From Rhodospirillales bacterium RIFCSPLOWO2_02_FULL_58_16 (GTDB lineage: Bacteria > Pseudomonadota > Alphaproteobacteria > Rhodospirillales > 2-02-FULL-58-16), in the NCBI GenBank assembly GCA_001830425.1, contig MIAA01000027.1, positions 64,260-102,127 on the forward strand: a stretch of 37,868 nucleotides of DNA. The letters are read 5' to 3'. Under the pieces are notes generated by a model. It was not told the origin of the DNA, ran no database searches, and worked only from the letters and a program-made list of their open reading frames with translations. This document shows, one piece after another, positions 17,014-23,985 of the stretch (position 1 is its first letter; every line of letters begins with the position of its first letter). The position numbers and the translations under genes are program-made.

Positions 17014-17657
17014 GTGGGCATTTAATGGACGAGCCAATTTCATGTCTGGGACAGCAGAGCATTAGCGCTTACATACCACCAGTTGTTGCTTTTATAATTC
17101 TTGTAATACAGCTATTTGTCAATCACAGATACAACCGCCTAGCAAAAGAAGAGCGGGACGCCGCGATGCGTCGGGATTATGCGTTGGATTCATTTAAGCG
17201 AGACGTAGTAGCCCCTGCGGAGAAGGGGCTTTCTTTGTTTGATGAATTTATTAAGGATATTCAAACAGAAATTTTAACAAACGCCGATACAAAAGCGAGT
17301 AAGATTCCCCCCCAATTGCCGATCAATCATAAATCTATGTTTAAGGATTTTGGCCCTGACTTTCAGTCAACTTTTTCCCGCGCAAAAGCAGCATGTAAAG
17401 AAGCTGATTTATTTCTTAGATATCAGAACATAGCCTCAAATCTTCAGAAAACACTTGGACTTCTTGACGAAGAAAAATCATTAGATGATTTGGTTCTGCA
17501 ACAAACGACGGAAATAGCTACGACCTCATCAATGAGCAATGCTCTTTTTGCAATTAAAAGCTTAGCGAATCATGTTGGTGAAGCAAAAGCACGTATTCGT
17601 GCGGAATTGTTAATAACAGGAATGATTTTTGCTAAGAGTCGGCAAAATAGTAAATGA
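17010..17657 (+). CDS. Single-pass membrane protein of the GHKL/STAS cassette
   Basis: A 215-residue AT-rich gene overlapping the STAS-like gene (ATGA). One membrane helix near residues 20-38 (IPPVVAFIILVIQLFV) is followed by a charged linker (NHRYNRLAKEERDAAMRRDY) and a helical, probably cytoplasmic domain of about 170 residues. No known catalytic motif is visible. Placement suggests it is the sensor or effector partner of the ATPase and STAS-like protein; this is inference. ATG 17025 is an alternative start. Confidence 0.62.
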   Translation: MSGHLMDEPISCLGQQSISAYIPPVVAFIILVIQLFVNHRYNRLAKEERDAAMRRDYALDSFKRDVVAPAEKGLSLFDEFIKDIQTEILTNADTKASKIPPQLPINHKSMFKDFGPDFQSTFSRAKAACKEADLFLRYQNIASNLQKTLGLLDEEKSLDDLVLQQTTEIATTSSMSNALFAIKSLANHVGEAKARIRAELLITGMIFAKSRQNSK

Positions 17658-17684
17658 CGCAGAAAACATTAGTTCACTATCGTA

Positions 17685-18848
17685 ATGAGACGCACCTTAA
17701 AGCGCCTGATCTCAGCCGTTGCCTTCGTGATTATTCTTGGCGCGGGCGGCATCTTCGCCGCTGACATTGAACCCGGCATGGCCGCGTATGATGCCGGCGA
17801 TTATGCGACGGCTTTGAAAGAATTCCTCCCCCTTGCCGAGCAGGGCCACGCCAACTCCCAGCATCGCCTGGGCAACATATACCAGAAAGGCCTGGGCGTT
17901 AAACAAGACATCCAACAGGCCATCAAATGGTATAAAAGAGCCGCCGAAAAAGATTACGTTGATTCAATTTATAATCTATCCTTGATATATTCACGCGGCG
18001 AAGGTGTCGCCGTTGACATGGAAGAGTCGGCAAAATGGACAACGAAGGCGGCCGCCCTCGGCGATGCTGAATCCATTTATGGCCTCAGTTGGTTTCATTT
18101 TTACGGCAGGGGATTGCCCAAGGACCTTCATAAGGCGGAGCAATATCTCCGTGAAGCCGTCAAACTTAACTACCCGGACGCCTGTTATCTATTAACTCGC
18201 CTTTACTCTAAAAACCCGGAATTTGTTAACGACGAGGCCATTCAATGGTTGCGCCGGGACGCCGAGAGCGACAACCCGACCGCCCAATTCTGTCTGGAAT
18301 TGTTGATTCTAAAAGATAAAAGATTTGCCGTCGAGCATGAGGAAACCGGCAAATGGATCGAAAAAGCCGCCCTTCACGGACTTGCGCCCGCCCAGGAACG
18401 CCTGGGGATAATGTATTATCATGGGGATGGCGTGGCGAAAGACGTAGGCGAAGCCGTAAAGTGGTTGAACGCCGCTACGGAAGGAGGCCTCGACGATTCC
18501 CCTATGATTTTGGCAGACATCCACTTGAAAGGCCTTAACGGCGCCGTAAATGCGCAAGAGGGATACCGATTGATGAAAATCAGCGCCGAACGCGACAACG
18601 TTATTGCCCAACTGGCATTGTCTATAATGTGCTTTTTCGGCAAGGGAACCGACAAAGACCCGGTGCAGGCTTATAAATGGTTTTTGCTCGCCGACCAAAA
18701 AAGAGAGCAATTAAAAAACACGCCGGGGGAAACAAAGACATACCACGACATCTCTTTGCCCGACTTCACCAAGCGAATGTCTCCCCAACAGATTGCCGAG
18801 GCGGAGCGTTTGGCCGCCGAATGGCGCCCGGAGAGAAAAAAGAAATAA
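17685..18848 (+). CDS. Exported Sel1-repeat (TPR-like) protein
   Basis: A 387-residue protein with a signal peptide (ISAVAFVIILGAGGIFAAD, residues about 9-27) followed by around eight Sel1-like repeats of about 36 residues (for example AQERLGIMYYHGDGVAKDVG and AVKWLNAATEGG). Such solenoids bind other proteins in the periplasm. GC content returns to the host level here, so it is not part of the AT-rich cassette before it. No strong ribosome binding site precedes ATG 17685. The next small gene follows four bases later. No phage function is evident; likely cargo. Confidence 0.85.
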   Translation: MRRTLKRLISAVAFVIILGAGGIFAADIEPGMAAYDAGDYATALKEFLPLAEQGHANSQHRLGNIYQKGLGVKQDIQQAIKWYKRAAEKDYVDSIYNLSLIYSRGEGVAVDMEESAKWTTKAAALGDAESIYGLSWFHFYGRGLPKDLHKAEQYLREAVKLNYPDACYLLTRLYSKNPEFVNDEAIQWLRRDAESDNPTAQFCLELLILKDKRFAVEHEETGKWIEKAALHGLAPAQERLGIMYYHGDGVAKDVGEAVKWLNAATEGGLDDSPMILADIHLKGLNGAVNAQEGYRLMKISAERDNVIAQLALSIMCFFGKGTDKDPVQAYKWFLLADQKREQLKNTPGETKTYHDISLPDFTKRMSPQQIAEAERLAAEWRPERKKK

Positions 18849-18851
18849 TTT

Positions 18852-19100
18852 ATGGTGAACGACATGGAATGGCTGCTGATCATTATGTTCAATCTGCCCC
18901 CGGAGAAAGCCGATATCGGCGATCCGAGATTTCCGACTAAAGCCGAATGTATGGCTGAGGGAGAGAAATTGCTGGAAAGCGGGCTTAGCGACATCCGCCG
19001 AAAAATGAAGGATGGAGAACGCAACCCCGTTATAACTCTTGAACTCGAACGTCCTGTGGTTCGATCCGAAATTATGTGCGTAGAGGTAGCCAAGCGTTAG
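18852..19100 (+). CDS. Small hypothetical protein after the Sel1 gene
   Basis: An 82-residue protein, not recognised. It begins MVNDMEWLLIIMFNLPPEKA and contains CMAEGEKLLESGLSDIRRKM and a final CVEVAKR, with a short hydrophobic N terminus that might be a weak signal. ATG 18852 lies three bases after the Sel1 stop, suggesting coexpression; ATG 18864 is possible. Downstream is a repeat-rich stretch. Confidence 0.55.
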   Translation: MVNDMEWLLIIMFNLPPEKADIGDPRFPTKAECMAEGEKLLESGLSDIRRKMKDGERNPVITLELERPVVRSEIMCVEVAKR

Positions 19101-19197
19101 CGCGTCAGGATTGACTGGAATCGCTTTCGTTACGAATTGCCGCCATTGCGCAACAGGGTCATTCGGTTCTCCCCGTCGGAGCTTCATTGCCCATCCA

Positions 19198-19284
19198 TTA
19201 TCGTCATGCCCGTGCTTGTCACGGGCATCCACGTCTGTCTACCTGTCCATTCCCCGGTAAAAAGACGTGGATGGCCGGATCAAC
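19198..19284. repeat. Dispersed palindromic repeat, copy 1
   Basis: Begins with ATCGTCATGCCCGTG and ends near GACGTGGATGGCCGG; ATCCACGTCT and AAGACGTGGAT inside it are near-inverted copies. A related copy lies at 22111-22202. Such elements (CGTCATGCCC...CACGGGC) are common non-coding repeats in alphaproteobacterial genomes. Confidence 0.75.
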
Positions 19285-19287
19285 TCA

Positions 19288-19461
19288 GTGTGTTTTGACA
19301 CAGAGGCACAGAGGCGCAGAGAAGATCAAGCGAAGTCTTCTTCCTGCTTTTTTCCATCCTCCTCTGTGTCTCTGAGCCTCTGTGGTTGATAAAACAGTAT
19401 CGGCGGCAACTTCCTCTTGACCCCTTTTTCGTAAGGAGGGGAAGGCGCCGGGCATCGTTGC
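19288..19461. repeat. Composite dispersed repeat, copy 1
   Basis: CACAGAGGCACAGAGGCGCA near the left and CTCTGTGTCTCTGAGCCTCT at the right form a long imperfect inverted repeat, followed by CGGCGGCAACTTCC and GTAAGGAGGGGAAGGCGCCG. The same two parts occur in the same order and orientation at 35064-35281, there separated by about 35 extra bases. No coding capacity. Confidence 0.8.
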
Positions 19462-19524
19462 CCATTATCTGGTCGATCTTGTGTCTTTCTACTGATCGCC
19501 GCCACCGTTCCATCATTCTTTCCC

Positions 19525-19545
19525 GCCCCGCAAGGGGCTTTTTTT
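19525..19545 (+). terminator. Intrinsic terminator before the lipoprotein gene
   Basis: GCCCC, loop GCAA, GGGGC, then seven T. A compact stem with a T run, ending 15 bases before the lipoprotein ATG. It would stop reading from the cargo genes upstream. Confidence 0.7.
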
Positions 19546-19559
19546 ATGGAGCATCACCA

Positions 19560-19871
19560 ATGCAAAACCGCGTCTGCGGCCTGGTCCTCGCCGCTGTTTT
19601 TCTTGCCGGCTGTTCCTACGGCGTGACGGAGATTTCGTTCGCCCGCTGCCCGGCCCCCGGATCAAGTCCGGGGGTAATCTGCGAAGTCAGCATGAAAGAC
19701 GGCAAGGAAAGGGGCATCATCAATCTTAGCGTCGTTGCGCCTGATGGTTCTGAAATCCATTACCAGGCCTGGGACATCCGGGCGTTCGAGGGGCAGAAAA
19801 TAGCGGCGGACGCCGCCGCCAGGACCGCAGGGACCGTCGCCGGGGCCGCCGTCAAGGCGTTGGCGCCATGA
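19560..19871 (+). CDS. Small lipoprotein
   Basis: 103 residues with a lipoprotein signal, MQNRVCGLVLAAVFLAGCSY; the lipobox is LAGC with Cys at about position 18. The mature part is short, and its end is Ala-rich (AADAAARTAGTVAGAAVKAL), possibly a helix. GGAG lies about ten bases before the ATG. It overlaps the lipase gene by four bases (ATGA), so the two are translated together. Could be an outer-membrane partner of the lipase or a lysis (spanin-like) part; neither is shown. Confidence 0.72.
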   Translation: MQNRVCGLVLAAVFLAGCSYGVTEISFARCPAPGSSPGVICEVSMKDGKERGIINLSVVAPDGSEIHYQAWDIRAFEGQKIAADAAARTAGTVAGAAVKALAP

Positions 19872-20485
19872 TCGCCCTCCCGCTGGCGCATCTGGTGTTG
19901 CAGGCTTATGCCGATCCTGATCGCGTCGTCGACGAGGTGGAATGGGTGGTCCGCCCGTTCAGCGACGGCGTGGCCCTGGCCTTGCGCGGCACCGAGGACA
20001 AAGAGGACTGGCTGGACAACATGCGGGTTATGCCCTGGTGGTGCTGTGGCGTCGGCTGGTGTCATGCCGGTTGGCTGAAAGGCGTCAACGGAGCATGGCC
20101 GCACATCCTGCGCGATCTTTACGCCTACCAGGGACTGCCGATCTATGTGGCCGGTCACTCCAAGGGCGGCGCCGAGGCCGCCATTGTAGCGGCCAAGCTT
20201 TGCGCCGCCGGTCGGGCGCCCTACGCGCTGGTCACCTTCGGCGCGCCCAAGCCCGGCTTCGCCGGCCTCGCCGGGATATTGAACGACCATCAGGTGGATA
20301 TCCGACGCTACGTCAACGGCGCCGACGGCGTGCCGCTTACTCCTGTTTCCCGACTCACTTATCGCCACCCGGCCCCGGCCATCCGCATCGGCAGGCGCCG
20401 CCATCCGGTAAGCGACCACGATATGAAGCGCTACATCGAAGCGTTGGAAATGTTTTTCACAAATTTTCCCGCCGGAGAACCATGA
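19868..20485 (+). CDS. Class 3 lipase-like alpha/beta hydrolase
   Basis: 205 residues with the lipase class 3 pattern: the nucleophile elbow GHSKGG (Ser near residue 98) with preceding IYVA, the TFGAPKPG segment that follows in this family, Asp in NGADGVPLTP, and His in SDHDMKRY. All three catalytic residues appear present. No signal peptide is visible, so it should act in the cytoplasm unless released by lysis. Coupled to the lipoprotein gene. Lipases are unusual inside a phage head gene block; it might attack membrane lipids during lysis or be cargo. Confidence 0.83.
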   Translation: MIALPLAHLVLQAYADPDRVVDEVEWVVRPFSDGVALALRGTEDKEDWLDNMRVMPWWCCGVGWCHAGWLKGVNGAWPHILRDLYAYQGLPIYVAGHSKGGAEAAIVAAKLCAAGRAPYALVTFGAPKPGFAGLAGILNDHQVDIRRYVNGADGVPLTPVSRLTYRHPAPAIRIGRRRHPVSDHDMKRYIEALEMFFTNFPAGEP

Positions 20486-20622
20486 GAGCAGGACGTATTC
20501 CCGCTCTCCGGCCCGGCGGCTTTTTGACGTCTTCATGGGACGGCGGGCAGCCGTAACCGATCCCTGGGGGCGTCGCCGCTCGCCAACCTCAAATTCAACC
20601 ATGCAAACAAGGAGAATGCCTC

Positions 20623-21441
20623 ATGTCGACAACTGTCGATCTGTCGTTCATCAAGAACTTCCAGGCCGACGTCCACCTGCAATACCAGCAGATGGGCAGC
20701 AAATTGCGCAACACGGTCAGGACCAAGGACAAGGTCATCGGCTCATCCACCACCTTCCAGAAGGTGGGCAAGGGAACGGCCTCGACCAAGGCCCGTCACG
20801 GCAAGGTGCCGGTGATGAATGTCGATCACACGCCGGTGGAATGTCCGGTCTATGACTATTACGCCGGCGACTGGGTCGATGAACTTGACGAACTGAAGTC
20901 AAACATCAATGAGCGGATGGTGGTCGCCAAGGCCGGCGCCTACGCCCTGGGCCGCAAGACCGACGAGCTGATCATCTCTCAACTGGACACCGCCACCAAC
21001 TATTCCGGCGCCGGAACCGACGGCCTGACCAAAGCCAAGGTTTTAGGCGCGTTTGAACTGCTGGGCGAGGCCGATGTTCCCGATGACGGCGAGCGTTACG
21101 CCGTTGTCGGCTGGAAGCAGTGGAGCGATCTGCTCGGCATCCTGGAGTTCGCCAACGCCGACTACATCGGCGCCGATGAACTGCCGTGGAAGGGCACCCA
21201 GGCCAAGCGTTGGCTGGGAACCCTGTGGATGCCACACTCGAACCTCACCAAGACCGCCGGCGTCCGCTATTGCTACTGGTACCACAAGACGGCCGTCGCT
21301 CACGCCATCGGCGCGGAGGTCAAATCCGACGTCTCCTGGCACGGCGACAGGGCCGCTCACTTTATCAACAACATGATGAGCCAGGGATCCGTGCTGCTCG
21401 ACACGTCGGGCATCGTTTCCATGCGCTGTCTTGAAGCCTAG
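20623..21441 (+). CDS. Major capsid protein
   Basis: 272 residues, matching phage capsid proteins of podovirus-like prophages. It starts MSTTVDLSFIKNFQADVHLQ and has the conserved early segment STTFQKVGKGTA, a helical spine region (ERMVVAKAGAYALGRKTDEL), and a C-terminal beta domain ending LDTSGIVSMRCLEA. It lies before a small head protein, as capsid genes do. AAGGAG is nine bases before the ATG. Separated from its scaffold gene by 5.5 kb of cargo, which is unusual. Confidence 0.87.
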   Translation: MSTTVDLSFIKNFQADVHLQYQQMGSKLRNTVRTKDKVIGSSTTFQKVGKGTASTKARHGKVPVMNVDHTPVECPVYDYYAGDWVDELDELKSNINERMVVAKAGAYALGRKTDELIISQLDTATNYSGAGTDGLTKAKVLGAFELLGEADVPDDGERYAVVGWKQWSDLLGILEFANADYIGADELPWKGTQAKRWLGTLWMPHSNLTKTAGVRYCYWYHKTAVAHAIGAEVKSDVSWHGDRAAHFINNMMSQGSVLLDTSGIVSMRCLEA

Positions 21442-21455
21442 GGAGGGCCTTAATC

Positions 21456-21725
21456 ATGGCTTACCAATCCAGGAATCTCAGCGTTATCGCCTACGCCAAC
21501 GGCTTTACGCTGTGGCATTACGCGACCGTCGATCCGGCGGCGGACGTCGATACCGCCGGTTATTTCAACAGCGCCTCCGACATGTTGCGCGTCGGCGACA
21601 TGATCATGGCCAACGTTGATACCGACGGCGCGCCCGGCGCCGGCATCTTTCTGGTCAAATCCAACGCGGCGGGCGTCGTTGACGTCGCCGATATGACCGC
21701 CGTCGGCGCCGTCGATACCGACTAA
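21456..21725 (+). CDS. Small head protein following the capsid gene
   Basis: 89 residues, mostly predicted beta strands: NLSVIAYANGFTLWHYATVD, then SDMLRVGDMIMANVD and GIFLVKSN. Proteins of this kind follow capsid genes in many alphaproteobacterial prophages and are likely capsid decoration or head-completion parts; the role is inferred from position. It begins 14 bases after the capsid stop with GGGAGG upstream and is followed by a strong terminator. Confidence 0.7.
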   Translation: MAYQSRNLSVIAYANGFTLWHYATVDPAADVDTAGYFNSASDMLRVGDMIMANVDTDGAPGAGIFLVKSNAAGVVDVADMTAVGAVDTD

Positions 21726-21742
21726 GCCTCTCTTTTACCTGC

Positions 21743-21777
21743 GCCTCCGTGGGAAAATGCCCACGGAGGCGTTTTTT
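21743..21777 (+). terminator. Strong intrinsic terminator after the capsid genes
   Basis: GCCTCCGTGGG pairs perfectly with CCCACGGAGGC (11 base pairs) around a six-base loop, followed by G and six T. It should end most transcripts from the portal promoter, limiting expression of the tail genes downstream unless anti-terminated or separately promoted. Confidence 0.88.
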
Positions 21778-21798
21778 CCCAGACATATGGAGTTTCAA

Positions 21799-22002
21799 AT
21801 GTTCAAGTTTCCCGACCCGCTGACCGAAAAGGCGCTGCGCGACCTGATGAGGGACGAACGCTATTTGAAGACCACCCACCCCCAGCATGAAGCCTATCGA
21901 AACAAGATCAAGGACGGCTTTGACAAACTCTACGGCGCGGCAAAGGCCCGCTATGACGCCACCGGGCGGATGATCAACGACGACCTTGCCGATTCCGAAT
22001 GA
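21799..22002 (+). CDS. Small protein resembling the C-terminal module of the scaffold
   Basis: 67 residues, charged and helical. DLMRDERYLKTTHPQHEAYR then IKDGFDKLYG parallels the last 30 residues of the scaffold at 14402-15148 (MMRDPRYWRDHDPAFVEKVQ then HGFKRLFP). It may be a free-standing capsid-binding module or an internal-head part; inference only. ATG 21799 is chosen for GGAG eight bases upstream. It begins just after the terminator, so it needs readthrough or its own promoter. Confidence 0.66.
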   Translation: MFKFPDPLTEKALRDLMRDERYLKTTHPQHEAYRNKIKDGFDKLYGAAKARYDATGRMINDDLADSE

Positions 22003-22110
22003 CAATAGCCAATATTAGTGGCCTACCCCATTTAAACGATTCTCATGGCGGGTTTTCCATGCGGTTCCCTATTCATGAAGACAAATAATCAGGTTGTGAT
22101 CGCCTACCTC

Positions 22111-22202
22111 AATCGTCATGCGCGGACTTGATCCGCGCATCCACGACTTTCGCCATGGACCTAAAAAGACGTGGGCCGCCGGGTCAAGCCCGGCGGTGAC
22201 AC
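22111..22202. repeat. Dispersed palindromic repeat, copy 2
   Basis: AATCGTCATGCGCGGACTTG through AAAAAGACGTGGGCCGCCGG; the same kind of element as at 19198-19284. It contains the inner hairpins GCGCGGA/TCCGCGC and GCCGCCGGG/CCCGGCGG. Non-coding. Confidence 0.75.
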
Positions 22203-22235
22203 TAACCTATGAAAAACGAATTGGTGTAAGAGCTA

Positions 22236-22505
22236 ATGGATAACAATAGCACTCTTGGCAAGGAAGCAATATTAGTTGAATGGGCTGACAGTCGCCAGCC
22301 TACCAACGAATGGATGCTGCTTGATAAAGCTACGCAACGTGACTTCTGCCGCTGTTATTCAGTTGGATTTATAGTGCAGGACGACAAAGACGTCATCGCG
22401 CTGGCAGCGAATGTGGCAGATATAGGAGAAGAAGCACAAGCAACGGGGGTAATTGTGATACCCACCATTGCTGTGTTAAAACGTACTACACTTATTTCTT
22501 CTTAA
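22236..22505 (+). CDS. Small conserved hypothetical protein
   Basis: 89 residues, AT-rich relative to the phage genes. Segments AILVEWADSRQPTNEWM, YSVGFIVQDDKDVIALAANV and GVIVIPTIAVLKR are like small conserved proteins carried by mobile elements, but I cannot name the function. Its 3' end overlaps the convergent small gene at 22492-22629 by 14 bases, an arrangement that suggests a unit. Weak ribosome binding site (AAGAG). Confidence 0.6.
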   Translation: MDNNSTLGKEAILVEWADSRQPTNEWMLLDKATQRDFCRCYSVGFIVQDDKDVIALAANVADIGEEAQATGVIVIPTIAVLKRTTLISS

Positions 22506-22629
22506 CGACTTGCGTCAAAGCAGAAGCAGCAGCGGACTTTGCCGCTGTAGAGGAACGCGGATCGCGTAGCGTTTTGCCAGCATTGCTCGCAGCCTTCTTG
22601 CCCGTCGTTTCATTTAGTTTCTTGCTCAT
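22492..22629 (-). CDS. Small basic Ala/Lys-rich protein
   Basis: 45 residues: starts MSKKLNETTGKKAA, contains KTLRDPRSSTAAKSAAASAL and ends KKK. It is on the opposite strand to its neighbours and too short for many gene finders. AAGGA is about eight bases before the ATG. Similar short proteins with TLRD and KSAA-SAL motifs occur as widespread hypothetical proteins, often near mobile genes; function unknown, possibly nucleic-acid binding given the charge. Confidence 0.62.
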   Translation of the reverse strand: MSKKLNETTGKKAASNAGKTLRDPRSSTAAKSAAASALTQVVKKK

Positions 22630-22843
22630 GGTACTGTTCCTTATAATTTACCGCATACAAACAAAAGCAGGGTGCCGATCTATTCTCTAACCGTGATTGT
22701 ATATCATATGATCAAGCCATATAAAAGCTTTTGCTTGTTATCAAGAGACACATGAACTCCGCGACAATAATTTTACTAAAATTTTAAATAAAATTAACTA
22801 AATATAAGTAAATATCAAATTACAGTGAACCATTTTGTTGTTA

Positions 22844-22872
22844 TTGAAATCTTAACGATTTTGTTTTATACT
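22844..22872 (+). promoter_or_regulatory. Sigma70-like promoter
   Basis: TTGAAA (22844-22849) and TATACT (22867-22872) with a 17-base spacer in an AT-rich region. Transcription would start near 22879 and meet the terminator at 22940-22964. Confidence 0.65.
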
Positions 22873-22878
22873 ATATAT

Positions 22879-22964
22879 TGCCTTGAAGGGCGACCGTACT
22901 CTTGAATTAGCTGCAATTTTATTCAAATTATTATATTCAGGCCGTCCTTCGTGACGGCCTTTTT
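22879..22964 (+). ncRNA. Candidate small RNA or terminated leader
   Basis: Between the promoter at 22844-22872 and the terminator ending at 22964 there are about 86 bases with no ATG and no reading frame. The transcript would be a small RNA ending in a GGCCGTC hairpin, or a leader of the next gene that is attenuated before it. Only the flanking signals support it. Confidence 0.4.
22940..22964 (+). terminator. Intrinsic terminator
   Basis: GGCCGTC pairs with GACGGCC around CTTCGT, then TTTTTGTTTT. Lies 29 bases before the ATG of the exported small protein. Confidence 0.82.
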
Positions 22965-22993
22965 GTTTTGAGTTGATGTATCAGGAGGATGTA

Positions 22994-23299
22994 ATGGTCA
23001 GATATATCATTGTTTTACTTAGCGCTTTGCTTCTTTGGCAGAGCGCGTCTCCGTCACCCGCGCAGGCGCAGACGGCGTGCGGCGAACGCAGCGACGCCCT
23101 GTTCCGGCTTGAAAAGGACTTCTCCGAAGCGCCCGTCGCCATGGGTCTGGCTTCCAACGGTTCCGTGATTGAGGTGTTCGCCTCCAAGGCCGGAACCTTC
23201 ACCATCATCATGACCCGGCCCGACGGCGTCAGTTGCCTGATGCTTTCCGGCGAAAACTGGGAGGAACTCCCGGCGCAACTGGCCGGCGCCAAAAGCTGA
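22994..23299 (+). CDS. Small exported hypothetical protein
   Basis: 101 residues with a signal peptide (MVRYIIVLLSALLLWQSASP then SPAQAQ, cleavage likely after AQA). The mature part has two Cys and ends with MTRPDGVSCLMLSGENWEEL, a pattern seen in small periplasmic proteins of alphaproteobacteria (PDGxSC...GxxW). AGGAGG lies six bases before the ATG at 22994, which decides the start over 22973. Function unknown; GC content is host-like. Confidence 0.7.
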   Translation: MVRYIIVLLSALLLWQSASPSPAQAQTACGERSDALFRLEKDFSEAPVAMGLASNGSVIEVFASKAGTFTIIMTRPDGVSCLMLSGENWEELPAQLAGAKS

Positions 23300-23784
23300 T
23301 GAGGGTTTTGTAAAGTGACGCATTTTAAAATCGAACGGAATTGCAAATCAGCCGTTAACGTCCTATTTGTCTGACTGGGAAATAATTTGATGTATACATT
23401 TTTGACATATCTATTTTGCAAATGTATGACCGGGTGAATTTTTTTCCATTGCATTCATAGGGGATTGGGATAGAGTTCCAAGTGTGTGCCAATCGTTTTC
23501 TTTGGCAATGTAATCATTTGTTATATAATCTGCTTGTATGCTCCGACCCTAATCAAGCGGGATATGCGTTCAGATGGCTAAGAGGAGTGGCGTTCCTTGG
23601 TGTGGTTGAGGTGTCGTTGTTGTCGCCAAACTGGCTATGGTGAAGCTGAAGGGTTGATCGGGAAGCTGTTTGGGCTGACCGAAAGTGGAAGGTTTGGCGC
23701 GAGGGTGTGCGCTGGAAGTTTAATTGAGTAATAGGTCGAGCCAAAATTGTAAAGAAGGCGGCAGAGGCTCTTTGGAGGTAGAAA
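23300..23784. other. Gene-free stretch, AT-rich on the left
   Basis: No supported gene. Contains two promoter-like sequences (one weak at 23402-23430, one strong at 23502-23529) and about 200 bases of featureless sequence leading to the next pair of genes. Short reading frames here lack ribosome binding sites. Confidence 0.6.
23502..23529 (+). promoter_or_regulatory. Sigma70-like promoter upstream of the 23785-24573 gene pair
   Basis: TTGGCA (23502-23507) and a perfect TATAAT (23524-23529) with a 16-base spacer. It lies about 255 bases before the first gene of the pair, leaving a long leader. A further TTGACA-N17-TATGAC occurs at 23402-23430. Confidence 0.58.
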
Positions 23785-23976
23785 ATGGCAACACAACTTG
23801 AACTGGCAAGGCATCGCCTCTTTGATGAGGATGCCCTTTATGTTGCCAATATTAAGTTGTTTCCTGGCAGCAAAAGGGACGCCACAGCGGAAGAGGTGGC
23901 TCAAGAAATAAATAAGGCAATTGCTCAGGTTGAGGCTGGTGACTTTGATAACGTTGATGACTTCAACGATTGTTAG
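23785..23976 (+). CDS. Small acidic protein, first of a two-gene cassette
   Basis: 63 residues, acidic at the C terminus (EEVAQEINKAIAQVEAGDFD then NVDDFND). A strong ribosome binding site (GGAGG) precedes ATG 23785. It ends nine bases before the next gene, so the two are one unit. Size, charge and pairing recall antitoxin-like partners, but no family was recognised. Confidence 0.65.
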   Translation: MATQLELARHRLFDEDALYVANIKLFPGSKRDATAEEVAQEINKAIAQVEAGDFDNVDDFNDC

Positions 23977-23985
23977 TCGTTAACT

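Larger units (their letters stand above)
19097..19560. other. Gene-free, repeat-rich stretch
   Basis: No convincing gene. It holds, in order, the short repeat TTAGCGCGTCAGGATTGA, a palindromic dispersed repeat, a composite palindromic repeat also found near 35.1 kb, and an intrinsic terminator. The reading frame from 19386 that runs into the lipoprotein gene is made from repeat sequence and is not used. Confidence 0.7.
22630..22993. other. AT-rich gene-free stretch with promoter and terminator
   Basis: No gene seen on either strand. It holds the upstream region of the minus-strand small gene, a near-consensus plus-strand promoter, about 70 bases without any ATG, and a terminator directly before the next gene. 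Confidence 0.65.

Noticed and set aside
19386-19559. Upstream extension of the lipoprotein frame
   Set aside because: Composed of the dispersed repeat and terminator; the lipoprotein signal and ribosome binding site place the start at 19560.
20471-20525. Hairpin plus T run after the lipase gene as a terminator
   Set aside because: The stem has a 26-base loop and the T run is eight bases away from it; overlaps the coding end, so not convincing.
19198-22202. Paired palindromic repeats considered as a CRISPR array or transposon ends
   Set aside because: Only two diverged copies nearly 3 kb apart, no spacer periodicity, no transposase gene; they fit known dispersed non-coding repeats.
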